A DNA stretch of 17,936 nucleotides from CAISOG01 sp044375625. GTDB taxonomy: Bacteria > Pseudomonadota > Alphaproteobacteria > CAISOG01. How positions within the stretch are numbered: position 1 is the first letter of the stretch; the number at the start of each line of letters is the position of its first letter. This document shows positions 7,713-14,749 of the stretch, piece by piece. A program made the position numbers and the translations under genes. The notes under the pieces were generated by a model. The model was not told where the DNA came from. It did not search any database and saw only the letters and a program-made list of their open reading frames with translations. The DNA lies in NCBI GenBank assembly GCA_044375625.1, contig JBILMH010000036.1, forward strand, positions 1 through 17,936, in the 5' to 3' direction.

Positions 7713-7765
7713 TTATGAACCAGAATCTTGTCTCCATCCTTCCATCTTTTTTCCTCCTAAAGACG

Positions 7766-8350
7766 ATGCTGCACACACCCACCCTTAGCATGACCCGCCG
7801 TTGGGCGAATGATCCCGCCGCCCATTGGGTGCTGTTTGTTTGGTCGGTGCTTGAGGCTATTGCCTTTCCCATCCCGCCCGATGCCTTTCTGTTGCCCTGT
7901 ATGTTGCTGCAACCCAAACGCAGTTGGCATTTGGCAACCATTTGCATGGTGGGACAATGCCTGGGCGGGTTGGTAGGTTTTCTGCTGGGGCGTTATGCCA
8001 TGCCAACCCTGATTGAGCCATATTTGCACGCGCTGGGTTGGTGGTCGACCTATCAGGCGATGCAAGTGCCCTATCAAGAATGGGGAAGCTGGCTGGTGCT
8101 CAGCACCGCCTTTACCCCCCTGCCCTATAAGCTGGTTGCGCCCTTAAGCGGCGCGGCGGGCATGTCGTTGCCCATTTTTCTGTTGGCTTCGGTCGCGGGG
8201 CATGGGATGCGGGTGTATCTGCTGGCCTTTGCCTGCAACCGCTATGGCAATGATGTGGTTCGCTGGTTACGGGCGTCGCGCCGCCATTTGCTGATCGGCG
8301 CGGGATTGGCTATCCTGGTGCTATCAGGATGTTGGCTATGGATGAAATAA
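7766..8350 (+). CDS. YqaA/DedA-family (SNARE-associated type) inner-membrane protein
   Basis: A 194-residue membrane protein of the YqaA branch of the DedA/VTT family. Hallmarks seen: an acidic residue then FPIPPD in the first re-entrant region, a Gly-rich helix (GGLVGFLLG), TPLPYK, the second re-entrant signature, and a final hydrophobic helix near the C-terminus. DedA proteins include undecaprenyl-phosphate and other lipid flippases; the substrate of YqaA members is not established. The start is uncertain: the ATG at 7766 is chosen because earlier in-frame starts (TTG 7673, ATG 7715) lie in or next to the peroxiredoxin terminator; the ATG at 7790 is also possible. None has a strong ribosome site. 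The 3' end overlaps dsbB, so the genes are coupled. Confidence 0.85.
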   Translation: MLHTPTLSMTRRWANDPAAHWVLFVWSVLEAIAFPIPPDAFLLPCMLLQPKRSWHLATICMVGQCLGGLVGFLLGRYAMPTLIEPYLHALGWWSTYQAMQVPYQEWGSWLVLSTAFTPLPYKLVAPLSGAAGMSLPIFLLASVAGHGMRVYLLAFACNRYGNDVVRWLRASRRHLLIGAGLAILVLSGCWLWMK

Positions 8351-8880
8351 TCGTTCTACTTCGTTGGTTGCTAAGGCCGCGCCGCGCCCTGCTGGTTCTG
8401 GCGTTGGTACCTACCCTATTGCTGCTGGCGGCGCTGGGGTTCCAGTATGGGGGCGGGTTGCAGCCGTGCCCGCTGTGCCTTTGGCAGCGGTGGGCGCACC
8501 TGGCTGGCCTGTTGCTGGCTTTGTTAGGCCTGCTCCTCACCCACCGCGGGCAGCTGGTCTGGCCATGGTTGCTGCTAGCCAGCCTAAGCATCGCGGTTGG
8601 CGGCGGCATAGCCTTTTTTCAGCTGGGGGTTGAGCATCATTGGTGGCAGTTCAGTTGCGGCAGTATCGCTATCAGCAACGGCAGCGATATTAACGACCTT
8701 AAAGACGCCCTGCTGGCCACCCCCGTGGTGCGCTGCGACGCGGTAGCCTGGCGATTCCTGACCCTATCGATGGCGGGTTGGAATTTTATCATCAGCCTGG
8801 TGCTGGTAGGCTATGGGCTATGGGCGGCCTGGCTAGCAGCGGTTCGCCCACGATCCCCCCATCTGTTTAAGGTCAACTAA
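8338..8880 (+). CDS. dsbB: Disulfide bond formation protein DsbB
   Basis: DsbB is the inner-membrane oxidase that reoxidises DsbA and passes the electrons to ubiquinone. The 180-residue chain has four hydrophobic helices. It has the CxxC pair Cys44/Cys47 in QPCPLCLWQRW after helix 1, and a second periplasmic pair Cys107/Cys133 between helices 3 and 4, the full DsbB set. I prefer the ATG at 8338 because AGGA lies eight bases upstream; an ATG at 8329 (three residues longer) is the alternative. The gene overlaps the preceding DedA-type gene by 13 bases and runs into coq7 with a 4-base gap, so it is in an operon. No dsbA is present in the window. Confidence 0.93.
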   Translation: MDEIIVLLRWLLRPRRALLVLALVPTLLLLAALGFQYGGGLQPCPLCLWQRWAHLAGLLLALLGLLLTHRGQLVWPWLLLASLSIAVGGGIAFFQLGVEHHWWQFSCGSIAISNGSDINDLKDALLATPVVRCDAVAWRFLTLSMAGWNFIISLVLVGYGLWAAWLAAVRPRSPHLFKVN

Positions 8881-8884
8881 CCTC

Positions 8885-9424
8885 ATGGCTGCTTTTTCCC
8901 CAACCAACGATTTAACCACACAGCGACTGGCAGAAATGTTGCGGGTTAATCACGCGGGCGAATATGGTGCGGTACGCATTTACGCTGGCCAGCAACGCTT
9001 TGCCCGCTCCGCCCACCAACGCGCCCTGGTGGCTGAGATGGGGTCGCATGAACAGGCGCACTTAGCCACCTTTAACCAACTGTTGGCGGATAGGCAGGTG
9101 CGCCCCAGCCTGCTGCTACCGCTATGGCATGCCGCGGGTTATGGCCTGGGCGCTGTTACCGCGCTGATGGGCGATGCCGCCGCCATGGCCTGTACCGAGG
9201 CGGTCGAAACGGTGATTGAGGAGCATTACAACAACCAGCTGGCCACCCTGCGCGGTCACGATGACGCCCTGGCCGCCACCATCCAACAGTTTAAGGAGGA
9301 GGAGGTGGCGCATAAAGATTTGGCCACCGAGCAGGGTGCCGCCAACGCCCCCGCCTATCCCGTGCTGACAGGCTTAATAAAATTGGGAGCGTGGGTAGCC
9401 ATCAAATTGTCCGAAAAGCTTTAA
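8885..9424 (+). CDS. coq7: COQ7-family di-iron demethoxyubiquinone hydroxylase
   Basis: A 179-residue ferritin-like di-iron monooxygenase that adds the last ring hydroxyl in ubiquinone synthesis. Metal ligands visible are Glu26 (NHAGEYGA), Glu56-x-x-His59 (SHEQAHL), Glu108 (in TEAVET) and Glu140-x-x-His143 (EEEVAHKD). The spacings Glu26-Glu56 and Glu56-Glu108 equal those of the human enzyme. It starts 4 bases after dsbB with no clear ribosome site, which suggests translational coupling. Its placement is apt, since ubiquinone is the electron acceptor of DsbB. The 9429 gene begins 4 bases downstream. Confidence 0.94.
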   Translation: MAAFSPTNDLTTQRLAEMLRVNHAGEYGAVRIYAGQQRFARSAHQRALVAEMGSHEQAHLATFNQLLADRQVRPSLLLPLWHAAGYGLGAVTALMGDAAAMACTEAVETVIEEHYNNQLATLRGHDDALAATIQQFKEEEVAHKDLATEQGAANAPAYPVLTGLIKLGAWVAIKLSEKL

Positions 9425-9428
9425 TCGC

Positions 9429-9998
9429 ATGGGGGTTCGGCAGCATAAAAAAGTGGCTAAGACTGTTGTTGGAATGGTCATCTGGCTAAGCCTGACCATC
9501 GGCCTGCTTGGCTGGGGGGCATCGACCACCCCCGCCTGGGCACAGGATGACATAAAGCTGCCCGCGGTTCCCAGCTTTCCCTATGACGCCAAAACCATGA
9601 AGGGGCTGAAAAAAAATGCGGTGATTACCAGCTATCTTCGCGCGTGCTATACCGCTGGCCAATCCCTGCCCCGTAAGGAGTTAAAGGATTACAAAACCTG
9701 TCAAGAGATTGGCGCGGGCGCGCCGCCCAAAGAAATTGTTGAGGTGCAGGCGGGCTATCCCAAAAGGGTGCTGAAGGTTTTTGCACAATTTTCTAACGGC
9801 GTGCGCATTCAATATGGCGCACGGGGGATGGATTTCACCGATAGCATGCCGCGACCACCCCATGACCAATGGGTTGAGAATGAAAAAGAGGCCACCGTCA
9901 GCTGCAAAAAAACCCTGCAACATGTTGAACAATGCTGCACGCAGACCGACCCGTTCTGTTGCACGTGGTTAGAGGATGCCACCCCCGTCTGCGAATAA
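9429..9998 (+). CDS. Secreted eight-cysteine protein of unknown family
   Basis: No family recognised. The 189-residue product has a basic start, a hydrophobic segment (about 12-31) and a good signal-peptidase site after Ala38 (AWA before QDD). The mature chain of about 151 residues holds eight cysteines: 73, 91, 159, 169, 170, 177, 178 and 188. The last six form a mirror-symmetric motif, C-x9-CC-x6-CC-x9-C, ending one residue before the C-terminus. An even number of cysteines in an exported protein points to four disulfides. It is the last gene of the DedA-dsbB-coq7 cluster, 4 bases after coq7. This suggests, without proof, that it is a client or helper of the DsbB pathway. No lipobox, enzyme motif or metal CxxC-H motif was seen. 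Confidence 0.85.
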   Translation: MGVRQHKKVAKTVVGMVIWLSLTIGLLGWGASTTPAWAQDDIKLPAVPSFPYDAKTMKGLKKNAVITSYLRACYTAGQSLPRKELKDYKTCQEIGAGAPPKEIVEVQAGYPKRVLKVFAQFSNGVRIQYGARGMDFTDSMPRPPHDQWVENEKEATVSCKKTLQHVEQCCTQTDPFCCTWLEDATPVCE

Positions 9999-10124
9999 TC
10001 TTATCGTCAAAACCGTCCAAAAAATGTTGTTGCATTTTGCAGAAATTGTCTGTAAAAGATATATGCAGAGGTTAAATTGCACCCACTGCAAATTGCAAAA
10101 GTTTTTTGGGGGGATAGACATCCA

Positions 10125-10565
10125 ATGGGTTTTCCACAAGAACCTAATTTAGCCAAAACATTTAACCCTGCTGGGGCGGCTGAATTGACGATAGTCTCTT
10201 TCGCCCTAATTGGGTCTGCAATGCTATCTTCACAAGCCCACCCTTTGGATCAGCAACACGTCATGATTCAAGCCGCGGCTGGATTTGTTCATACGGTTGT
10301 TGCAACGGCGACAGCAACTTTGGGCACCTGGAAAGCTTGCGAACGTTTTAATGATTTAGGCGTAAGTCCCGAAGCAAAAGCTATTATAAACAGCGCCATA
10401 GCAATTGCAGGTGTACTTGGTCTTTTCTGCGAAGCTGCATCGTCTGACAATTTTTGGATTAGAGCAGCAGCGGTAGCTGTCCCCTCTTTTGCTGCACTGA
10501 AGTTTGGTGCCTCTTATTTAAGGTTAGGCGATTATGATGAAAACCATAACAACAGAATAAGGTAA
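10125..10565 (+). CDS. Orphan four-helix membrane protein
   Basis: No family recognised. The likely start is the ATG at 10125, with a G-run about 11 bases upstream; a TTG at 10077 in the same frame would add 16 polar residues. The 146-residue product has four hydrophobic segments (about 18-36, 46-67, 87-105, 110-131), two cysteines (72 and 102) and a charged, Asn-rich tail. The coding sequence is clearly richer in A+T than its neighbours, and the gene stands alone between the secreted-cysteine gene and the phosphohexomutase, which suggests a late arrival. The leader contains the short palindrome TTGCA-N5-TGCAA (10077-10091) and a possible TTGCAT-N17-TAAAAG promoter (10030-10058). Confidence 0.65.
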   Translation: MGFPQEPNLAKTFNPAGAAELTIVSFALIGSAMLSSQAHPLDQQHVMIQAAAGFVHTVVATATATLGTWKACERFNDLGVSPEAKAIINSAIAIAGVLGLFCEAASSDNFWIRAAAVAVPSFAALKFGASYLRLGDYDENHNNRIR

Positions 10566-10591
10566 CCCCCCACGCCCTACTGCGGCCGCAA

Positions 10592-10620
10592 TTGCTTGCT
10601 GCAATAATCCTGATTAGAAT
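10592..10620 (+). promoter_or_regulatory. Candidate promoter for the phosphohexomutase gene
   Basis: TTGCTT (10592-10597), 17 bases, then TAGAAT (10615-10620), ending 36 bases before the start codon. The -10 matches consensus at five of six positions; the -35 at the first three. Best promoter-like pattern in the gap after the orphan membrane gene. Confidence 0.45.
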
Positions 10621-10656
10621 TGTTCGCAACCACCCATTTTTTCTGGAGCCTTTTTC

Positions 10657-12087
10657 ATGACCGCCCTGCACGCTGCCCCCATTGCCGCCCCTAACGATGC
10701 CGCCCCCCTGCCCCTAATTCCGCAGATTTTTCGGGAATATGACATTCGCGGTGTTGTGGGGCAGGAGTTGGATGTGGGAACCGCCACCACGGTTGGTCGC
10801 ACCTTTGCCACCCTGGTCACCGCGGCGGGTGGCAAGCGGGTGGTGTTGGGCTATGATGGCCGCCTGTCCTCACCCAGCCTGGCACAGGCCTGCATCGCGG
10901 GTCTGCGCGCTGGGGGGGTGGATGTCATCAACATTGGCATGGTGCCAACCCCGATGGTCTATTTCGCCCATGCCACTATTCCCAGCGATGGGGCAATCAT
11001 GATTACCGGTTCGCACAACCCCGCCGACTACAACGGCTTTAAGATGGTGTTGCAGGGTAAGGCGCTGTATGGCGACGCAATTCAAGATTTGTACCAGCTG
11101 GCAAAGTCTGGTGATTTCAGCAGCGGTAGCGGCAGCGTTGAACAGCGCGATATTGCGCCCGCCTATCAACAACGCCTGCTGGAATCCCTGCAAGATATGG
11201 ACAGCGCCAAGGCGCCCAAGGTGGTGTGGGATCCTGGCAATGGCGCGACGGGCGATGTGGTGTCGGCCTTGGTGGGCAAGCTGCCCGGTCAACATTTCCT
11301 GATTAACGCAACGGTTGACGGCACCTTTCCCGCCCACCATCCCGACCCAACGGTTGAGGCCAACCTGAAACAATTGCAACAGGCGGTGGCCGCCAACAAA
11401 GCCGACCTGGGCATTGCCTTTGATGGCGATGGCGACCGTATCGGCGTGGTGGATGGCCAGGGGCGCATCCTGTGGGGCGACCAACTGTTGTTGCTATACG
11501 CCGAAGACTTGTTGCAACGTCACCCTGGCGCCACCATCATTGCGGATGTAAAGGCCAGCCAGGTATTGTTTGACGGCGTGGCGGCGCTGGGCGGTAAGCC
11601 AGTAATGTGGAAGGCGGGACATTCCCTGATTAAGGCCGCGATGAAGGAACTGCATTCGCCATTGGCGGGCGAAATGAGCGGCCATATGTTCTTTGCTGAG
11701 GATTACTACGGTTTTGACGATGCCATTTATGGCGCGCTGCTGGTGCTGCGGATTTTGGCCAAACAGGGACGCAGCCTGGCCGACTTTTACGACACCCTGC
11801 CCCAACCGCCCAGCACGCCGGAGTTGCGTTTCCCCTGTGAGGAGGCGGATAAGTTCCCCATCGTTGAACGCCTGCAACAACGGATGCAGGAACAGGGCGC
11901 CGATTGTGTCACGATTGATGGCGTGCGGGTTACCACCGCGGACGGATGGTGGCTGGTGCGCGCCTCCAACACCCAAAACATCCTGGTTGCCCGCTGCGAG
12001 GGGCGGGATGGCGACGCCCTACAAAGGCTGAAAACCACCCTGAGCAACGAATTGGCTGCCTGCGGCCTGCAAGTCGGCACGTTTTAG
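10657..12087 (+). CDS. Phosphomannomutase/phosphoglucomutase (AlgC/ManB type)
   Basis: An alpha-D-phosphohexomutase that interconverts hexose 6- and 1-phosphates, feeding GDP-mannose, glucose-1-phosphate and hence LPS and exopolysaccharide synthesis. All four loops are present: catalytic phosphoserine Ser119 in TGSHNP, the magnesium loop Asp256-Asp258-Asp260 in DGDGDR, the sugar loop GEMSGH (Glu339-Ser341), and the phosphate-binding loop RASNTQN (Arg435-Asn438). The 476 residues fit the dual-specificity subgroup of Pseudomonas AlgC. Residues 1-22 are an Ala/Pro-rich leader before the FREYDIRG start of domain 1. GGAG lies eight bases upstream of the ATG. It appears monocistronic, with its own candidate promoter. 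Substrate preference (mannose or glucose) cannot be read from sequence. Confidence 0.93.
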   Translation: MTALHAAPIAAPNDAAPLPLIPQIFREYDIRGVVGQELDVGTATTVGRTFATLVTAAGGKRVVLGYDGRLSSPSLAQACIAGLRAGGVDVINIGMVPTPMVYFAHATIPSDGAIMITGSHNPADYNGFKMVLQGKALYGDAIQDLYQLAKSGDFSSGSGSVEQRDIAPAYQQRLLESLQDMDSAKAPKVVWDPGNGATGDVVSALVGKLPGQHFLINATVDGTFPAHHPDPTVEANLKQLQQAVAANKADLGIAFDGDGDRIGVVDGQGRILWGDQLLLLYAEDLLQRHPGATIIADVKASQVLFDGVAALGGKPVMWKAGHSLIKAAMKELHSPLAGEMSGHMFFAEDYYGFDDAIYGALLVLRILAKQGRSLADFYDTLPQPPSTPELRFPCEEADKFPIVERLQQRMQEQGADCVTIDGVRVTTADGWWLVRASNTQNILVARCEGRDGDALQRLKTTLSNELAACGLQVGTF

Positions 12088-12096
12088 GGGGGTATA

Positions 12097-12150
12097 CACT
12101 CCACCCTTGCGGGGGAGTCGGATCGCGCCAGCGATTCGGTGGGGGTGGGT
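12097..12150. repeat. GC-rich palindromic intergenic element
   Basis: Just after the phosphohexomutase stop, ACTCC-A-CC and GG-G-GGAGT (12098-12118) form one hairpin. CGGATCGC/GCGATTCG (12119-12126 and 12131-12138) form a second with a GCCA loop, and the outer CCACCC (12101-12106) can instead pair with GGGTGG (12143-12148). It lacks a U-run, so it is a poor intrinsic terminator and looks more like a dispersed REP-type element. The rest of the 240-base gap (to 12327) is A+T-rich and holds the promoter of the next gene. Confidence 0.5.
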
Positions 12151-12268
12151 AGCAGACATTGAGTATTCGACGATTGCCTAATGACGCACCTCTAACGACA
12201 GCTTCATTCCCGATTTTGGCACACCCCATTCACTATCTTTTTTCTTGCAAATTAATGCCTAATAATTC

Positions 12269-12297
12269 TTGACAAACCTATTATTCTTGCATAAATT
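12269..12297 (+). promoter_or_regulatory. Candidate promoter of the A+T-rich orphan gene
   Basis: Perfect TTGACA (12269-12274), 17 bases, then TAAATT (12292-12297, four of six). A perfect TATAAT begins at 12297 but would need a 22-base spacer. The start codon is 30 bases further on. The best -35 and spacing combination in the window. Confidence 0.5.
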
Positions 12298-12327
12298 ATA
12301 ATTTTTCTGTAATTAGCTATAAATAAA

Positions 12328-12825
12328 ATGACTTTTTATGCCGTAAATTTTACAACACTTGAAAATTCAGTTTCTCGCCCTAAATTAGAATATAATTCTG
12401 AAACCTCATCAGCCAGGGTTCAGTCTAATTTAACAACGGTTTATCACCTGGTTGTTGCCGAACCAGATCAAAATGGTGTTTTGGTGCCCATAACCTTTTC
12501 GGCTTTTTCAGCTGTTGAGGGCATTTCAGTATCTGACACTACAAATTCTCCAACCAATAAAGCTCTGGCGATTGTAGACTATTTGAATGAAAAATTAGCC
12601 AATAGATTCGGATTGAGCCCCCAACCTTTTTATCTTGGAAAATATGACCCAGATACAGAACCTGGTGCTGTACCTGAATTTGTATTTTGTGATGAAAATG
12701 ATGAATCCTGTTTGAGTGAGTATCCTGATATCATTGTAACAATGGCATCATTCCCAACAGAAATAATAGCGTTAAATGCTATACAAGAAATCAACGCACT
12801 TATTAATCAAGGCCGTTCCCAATAG
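12328..12825 (+). CDS. A+T-rich orphan protein of unknown function
   Basis: No family recognised. The 165-residue product has no signal peptide or membrane helix. It is acidic, rich in Ser/Thr/Asn in its first half, and has two cysteines (in FCDENDESC, about 140-148). Its second half reads like a folded alpha/beta domain (DIIVTMASFPTEIIALNAIQEINALI). Codon choice is strongly A/T-ending, unlike the GC-rich genes on both sides, and the upstream region is also A+T-rich with a promoter-like TTGACA. Together these suggest horizontal gain. No ribosome site is clear before the ATG. It converges on proC, the two stops being 17 bases apart, without a recognisable terminator. Confidence 0.65.
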   Translation: MTFYAVNFTTLENSVSRPKLEYNSETSSARVQSNLTTVYHLVVAEPDQNGVLVPITFSAFSAVEGISVSDTTNSPTNKALAIVDYLNEKLANRFGLSPQPFYLGKYDPDTEPGAVPEFVFCDENDESCLSEYPDIIVTMASFPTEIIALNAIQEINALINQGRSQ

Positions 12826-12842
12826 TTTCGGCTTCTTCTAAG

Positions 12843-13694
12843 CTAACCCACCGCCCGCAATTCGATGCTGCGGTGGTGGGCGGCGGCGGTGGCGGCGGCC
12901 ATCAGCTCGGCCAGGCCGTGGGGCGATTGCATCAGCACGCCAAGGGCTGCTGCTGTCGTGCCGGCGGGGCTGGTCACCTGTTGCCGAAGTTCTGCCGCGC
13001 TGCAATCCCCTCGCCGCTGCCTAAGCAACTGCCCGCTGCCCGCCAGGGTTTGCAGCACCAGGATCTCCGCGACCTCAGCCGACAGCCCCAAATCCTGCGC
13101 GGTGGCCATCAAACATTCGGCCAGATAGAACAGATAGGCGGGACCACTGCCCGAAATGGCGGTGACCGCATCCATCTGCCCCTCCGCCGCCACCAACAGG
13201 CTGTGCCCCATACTGCCCAACACCGCCTCCACCCGCGCCTGCACCACAGGCGGCAGCGGGCTGGCCGCACACCAGGCGGTTATCCCCTGACCAATCACAG
13301 CGGGCAGGTTGGGCATCGCCCGCACCAGATAAACGCCATCCGCCGCATCAACCAAAGCATCGCCACCCAGCCCCTGCGCCAGTTGCGCCAACGTAATCCC
13401 CGCCGCAATCGAAATCACCACCGGCTTGGCGGACAGATAGGGCGCCAGCTGTGGCAGCAGTTCCATCACCTGCTGCGGCTTAACCGCCAACACCACCACA
13501 TCGGGGGCATAGTCGGCGGGCAAATCGCCCAGTTGGTGATAAAAGCTTAGCCCCGAATCCTGCGGAACCTGGCGCGGTTGCGGATCGACCACCCGCGCCG
13601 TCAACTCCTGCCCCAAACTGGCCAGCATGCCCGCCAGCATCGCCCCCCCCATCTGGCCGCAACCGATTTGCAGCAGATTGATGCCTTGCGCCAC
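12843..13694 (-). CDS. proC: Pyrroline-5-carboxylate reductase
   Basis: The last step of proline synthesis: NAD(P)H-dependent reduction of 1-pyrroline-5-carboxylate. The 283-residue chain shows the N-terminal Rossmann loop GCGQMGGAM (11-19), AVKPQ (70-74), RAMPN (125-129), and the family signature DAVTAISGSGPAYLFYLAE (175-193), then TSPAGTT (241-247). The start is GTG at 13694 with GAGG about ten bases upstream, only 4 bases after the ybjN stop, so it is the third gene of the ubiK-ybjN-proC operon. Low-complexity Ala/Gln-rich stretches are normal for this GC-rich gene. It converges with the A+T-rich orphan. Confidence 0.95.
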   Translation of the reverse strand: MAQGINLLQIGCGQMGGAMLAGMLASLGQELTARVVDPQPRQVPQDSGLSFYHQLGDLPADYAPDVVVLAVKPQQVMELLPQLAPYLSAKPVVISIAAGITLAQLAQGLGGDALVDAADGVYLVRAMPNLPAVIGQGITAWCAASPLPPVVQARVEAVLGSMGHSLLVAAEGQMDAVTAISGSGPAYLFYLAECLMATAQDLGLSAEVAEILVLQTLAGSGQLLRQRRGDCSAAELRQQVTSPAGTTAAALGVLMQSPHGLAELMAAATAAAHHRSIELRAVG

Positions 13695-13698
13695 CCGT

Positions 13699-14202
13699 TT
13701 AGGCCTCCCCCACGGTGTCCAGCAGGGCGCTATCCAACGCTTGCTGGCTGCCCTGCCCGCCCCAAACCAGGTATTGCACGGCGGGAAAATAGCGGTCGCA
13801 TTCGGTTAAGGCCAGCTGCACCAACTGATCCATTTGACTAAGCGGCAGGCCATCTAAGCCAGCCAGCATCAGGCCATAGCGAAAGGTCAACAACCCCTCA
13901 TCCCCCGCCCAGGAAAAATTCCCCAACAACAAACGTTCATTCATATGCATCAGCAAATCGGCCATTTCCGGGCGGCGATGCAACGGCAAATGGCAATCAA
14001 AGCCACAGGCCATCGACAACACCTCCTGCTGCGGCAACCAACAAAACAACAGGTTGTAGTGCGCCCACCGCCCCTGGATATGCAGGCAAAGCTCGCTTTC
14101 GCTTAAACGCGTGAACGCCCAATCCAACTCCTCAACCCAGGATTCCAGTTGGTTTAGCGGGTTGGAAACAGCCGTTGCAGGCTGCAACAGGCTGATCGGC
14201 AT
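13699..14202 (-). CDS. YbjN-domain protein (alphaproteobacterial type)
   Basis: A 167-residue YbjN-fold protein, related to type III secretion chaperone-like folds; the cellular role is not established. Recognisable features are LESWVEELDWAFTR near the N-terminus, GRWAHYNLLFCWLPQQE, the central MNERLLLGNFSW, and the closing YFPAVQYLVWGGQ stretch, all common in the YbjN genes found beside proC in alphaproteobacteria. I start it at the ATG at 14202 (MPISLLQP), five bases after the ubiK stop, with AAAGGC just upstream. The 34 residues that a longer frame would add are Pro/Arg-rich and are ubiK sequence read in another frame. Confidence 0.85.
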   Translation of the reverse strand: MPISLLQPATAVSNPLNQLESWVEELDWAFTRLSESELCLHIQGRWAHYNLLFCWLPQQEVLSMACGFDCHLPLHRRPEMADLLMHMNERLLLGNFSWAGDEGLLTFRYGLMLAGLDGLPLSQMDQLVQLALTECDRYFPAVQYLVWGGQGSQQALDSALLDTVGEA

Positions 14203-14206
14203 GGTG

Positions 14207-14665
14207 TTAAGCCTTTTTGCCGTGGGTGGATGGGGTGTCAGCCGTTTTGGTGGCCTTTTGGGGTTTTGAGGCGGGAGTCTTGGGGACGGGCGGGGCGCTT
14301 TCAACCGCTGTCAGGCGCGCCTCCACCGCCGCCAAGCGATCCTCCAGAGTCTTAATCTGATCCTGCTGCACCAAATTCAGCTTAGCCAGCGTAGCCTCCA
14401 CCGTGCTGTGCACAAAGGATCGCATCTGTTCCTGCGCGGCGGCCGCCATTTTCAAACCGCCCTGCCCCAGCCCTTGGCCTATCGCCGCCAACTCCTCCCA
14501 CCAGCGGGCAGCGTTGGCACCGGCAAAGCCACTGCCGGCAAAGCCGCCGTTCGAATCACCGCCAGAATCCCCGCCTGAACCAGCGGCCGTCTTATCCGCC
14601 ACCTTTGGGTTGGGTGCATGATCTTCAGGAGTATTTTGCGGATCGTTTTTTGAAGAAGTCGTCAT
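14207..14665 (-). CDS. ubiK: UbiK accessory factor (BMFP/YqiC family)
   Basis: UbiK is a small trimeric coiled-coil protein that assists aerobic ubiquinone synthesis and binds lipids. The conserved core is at about 60-122: an amphipathic GQGLGQGGLKMAAAAQEQMRS, then LAKLNLVQQDQIKTLEDRL and a heptad coiled coil to AVES. The 152 residues are longer than usual because of a Gly/Ser/Asp-rich N-terminal segment (about 28-50) and a Lys/Pro/Thr-rich tail. It is the first gene of ubiK-ybjN-proC, and with coq7 it is the second ubiquinone-related gene in the window. A minus-strand promoter candidate lies just upstream. Confidence 0.85.
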   Translation of the reverse strand: MTTSSKNDPQNTPEDHAPNPKVADKTAAGSGGDSGGDSNGGFAGSGFAGANAARWWEELAAIGQGLGQGGLKMAAAAQEQMRSFVHSTVEATLAKLNLVQQDQIKTLEDRLAAVEARLTAVESAPPVPKTPASKPQKATKTADTPSTHGKKA

Positions 14666-14700
14666 AATCTCAACCTTTTGTTAACCCCAAACACGATAGC

Positions 14701-14730
14701 ATTATATCAAGAAATCGCCAAGCATCATCA
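14701..14730 (-). promoter_or_regulatory. Candidate promoter of the ubiK-ybjN-proC operon
   Basis: On the minus strand a perfect TATAAT (14706-14701) lies 36 bases before the ubiK start, with a weak TGATGA -35 (14730-14725) at 18 bases. It sits in the 84-base divergent gap shared with hldD, whose own promoter (perhaps TTGTTA at 14678) is not clear. Confidence 0.4.
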
Positions 14731-14749
14731 GCAAAAGGGACATTTCCCC

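Noticed and set aside
7673..7765. Upstream starts for the DedA-type gene (TTG 7673, ATG 7715)
   Set aside because: They lie within or just after the peroxiredoxin terminator hairpin, and the added residues do not look like family sequence.
10870..11484. 204-codon minus-strand frame inside the phosphohexomutase
   Set aside because: It is antisense to the conserved catalytic and metal loops, with no ribosome site or family features.
12873..13550. 225-codon open frame on the plus strand opposite proC
   Set aside because: A His/Arg/Gln/Gly-rich reading typical of the antisense of a GC-rich gene; proC is unmistakable on the other strand.
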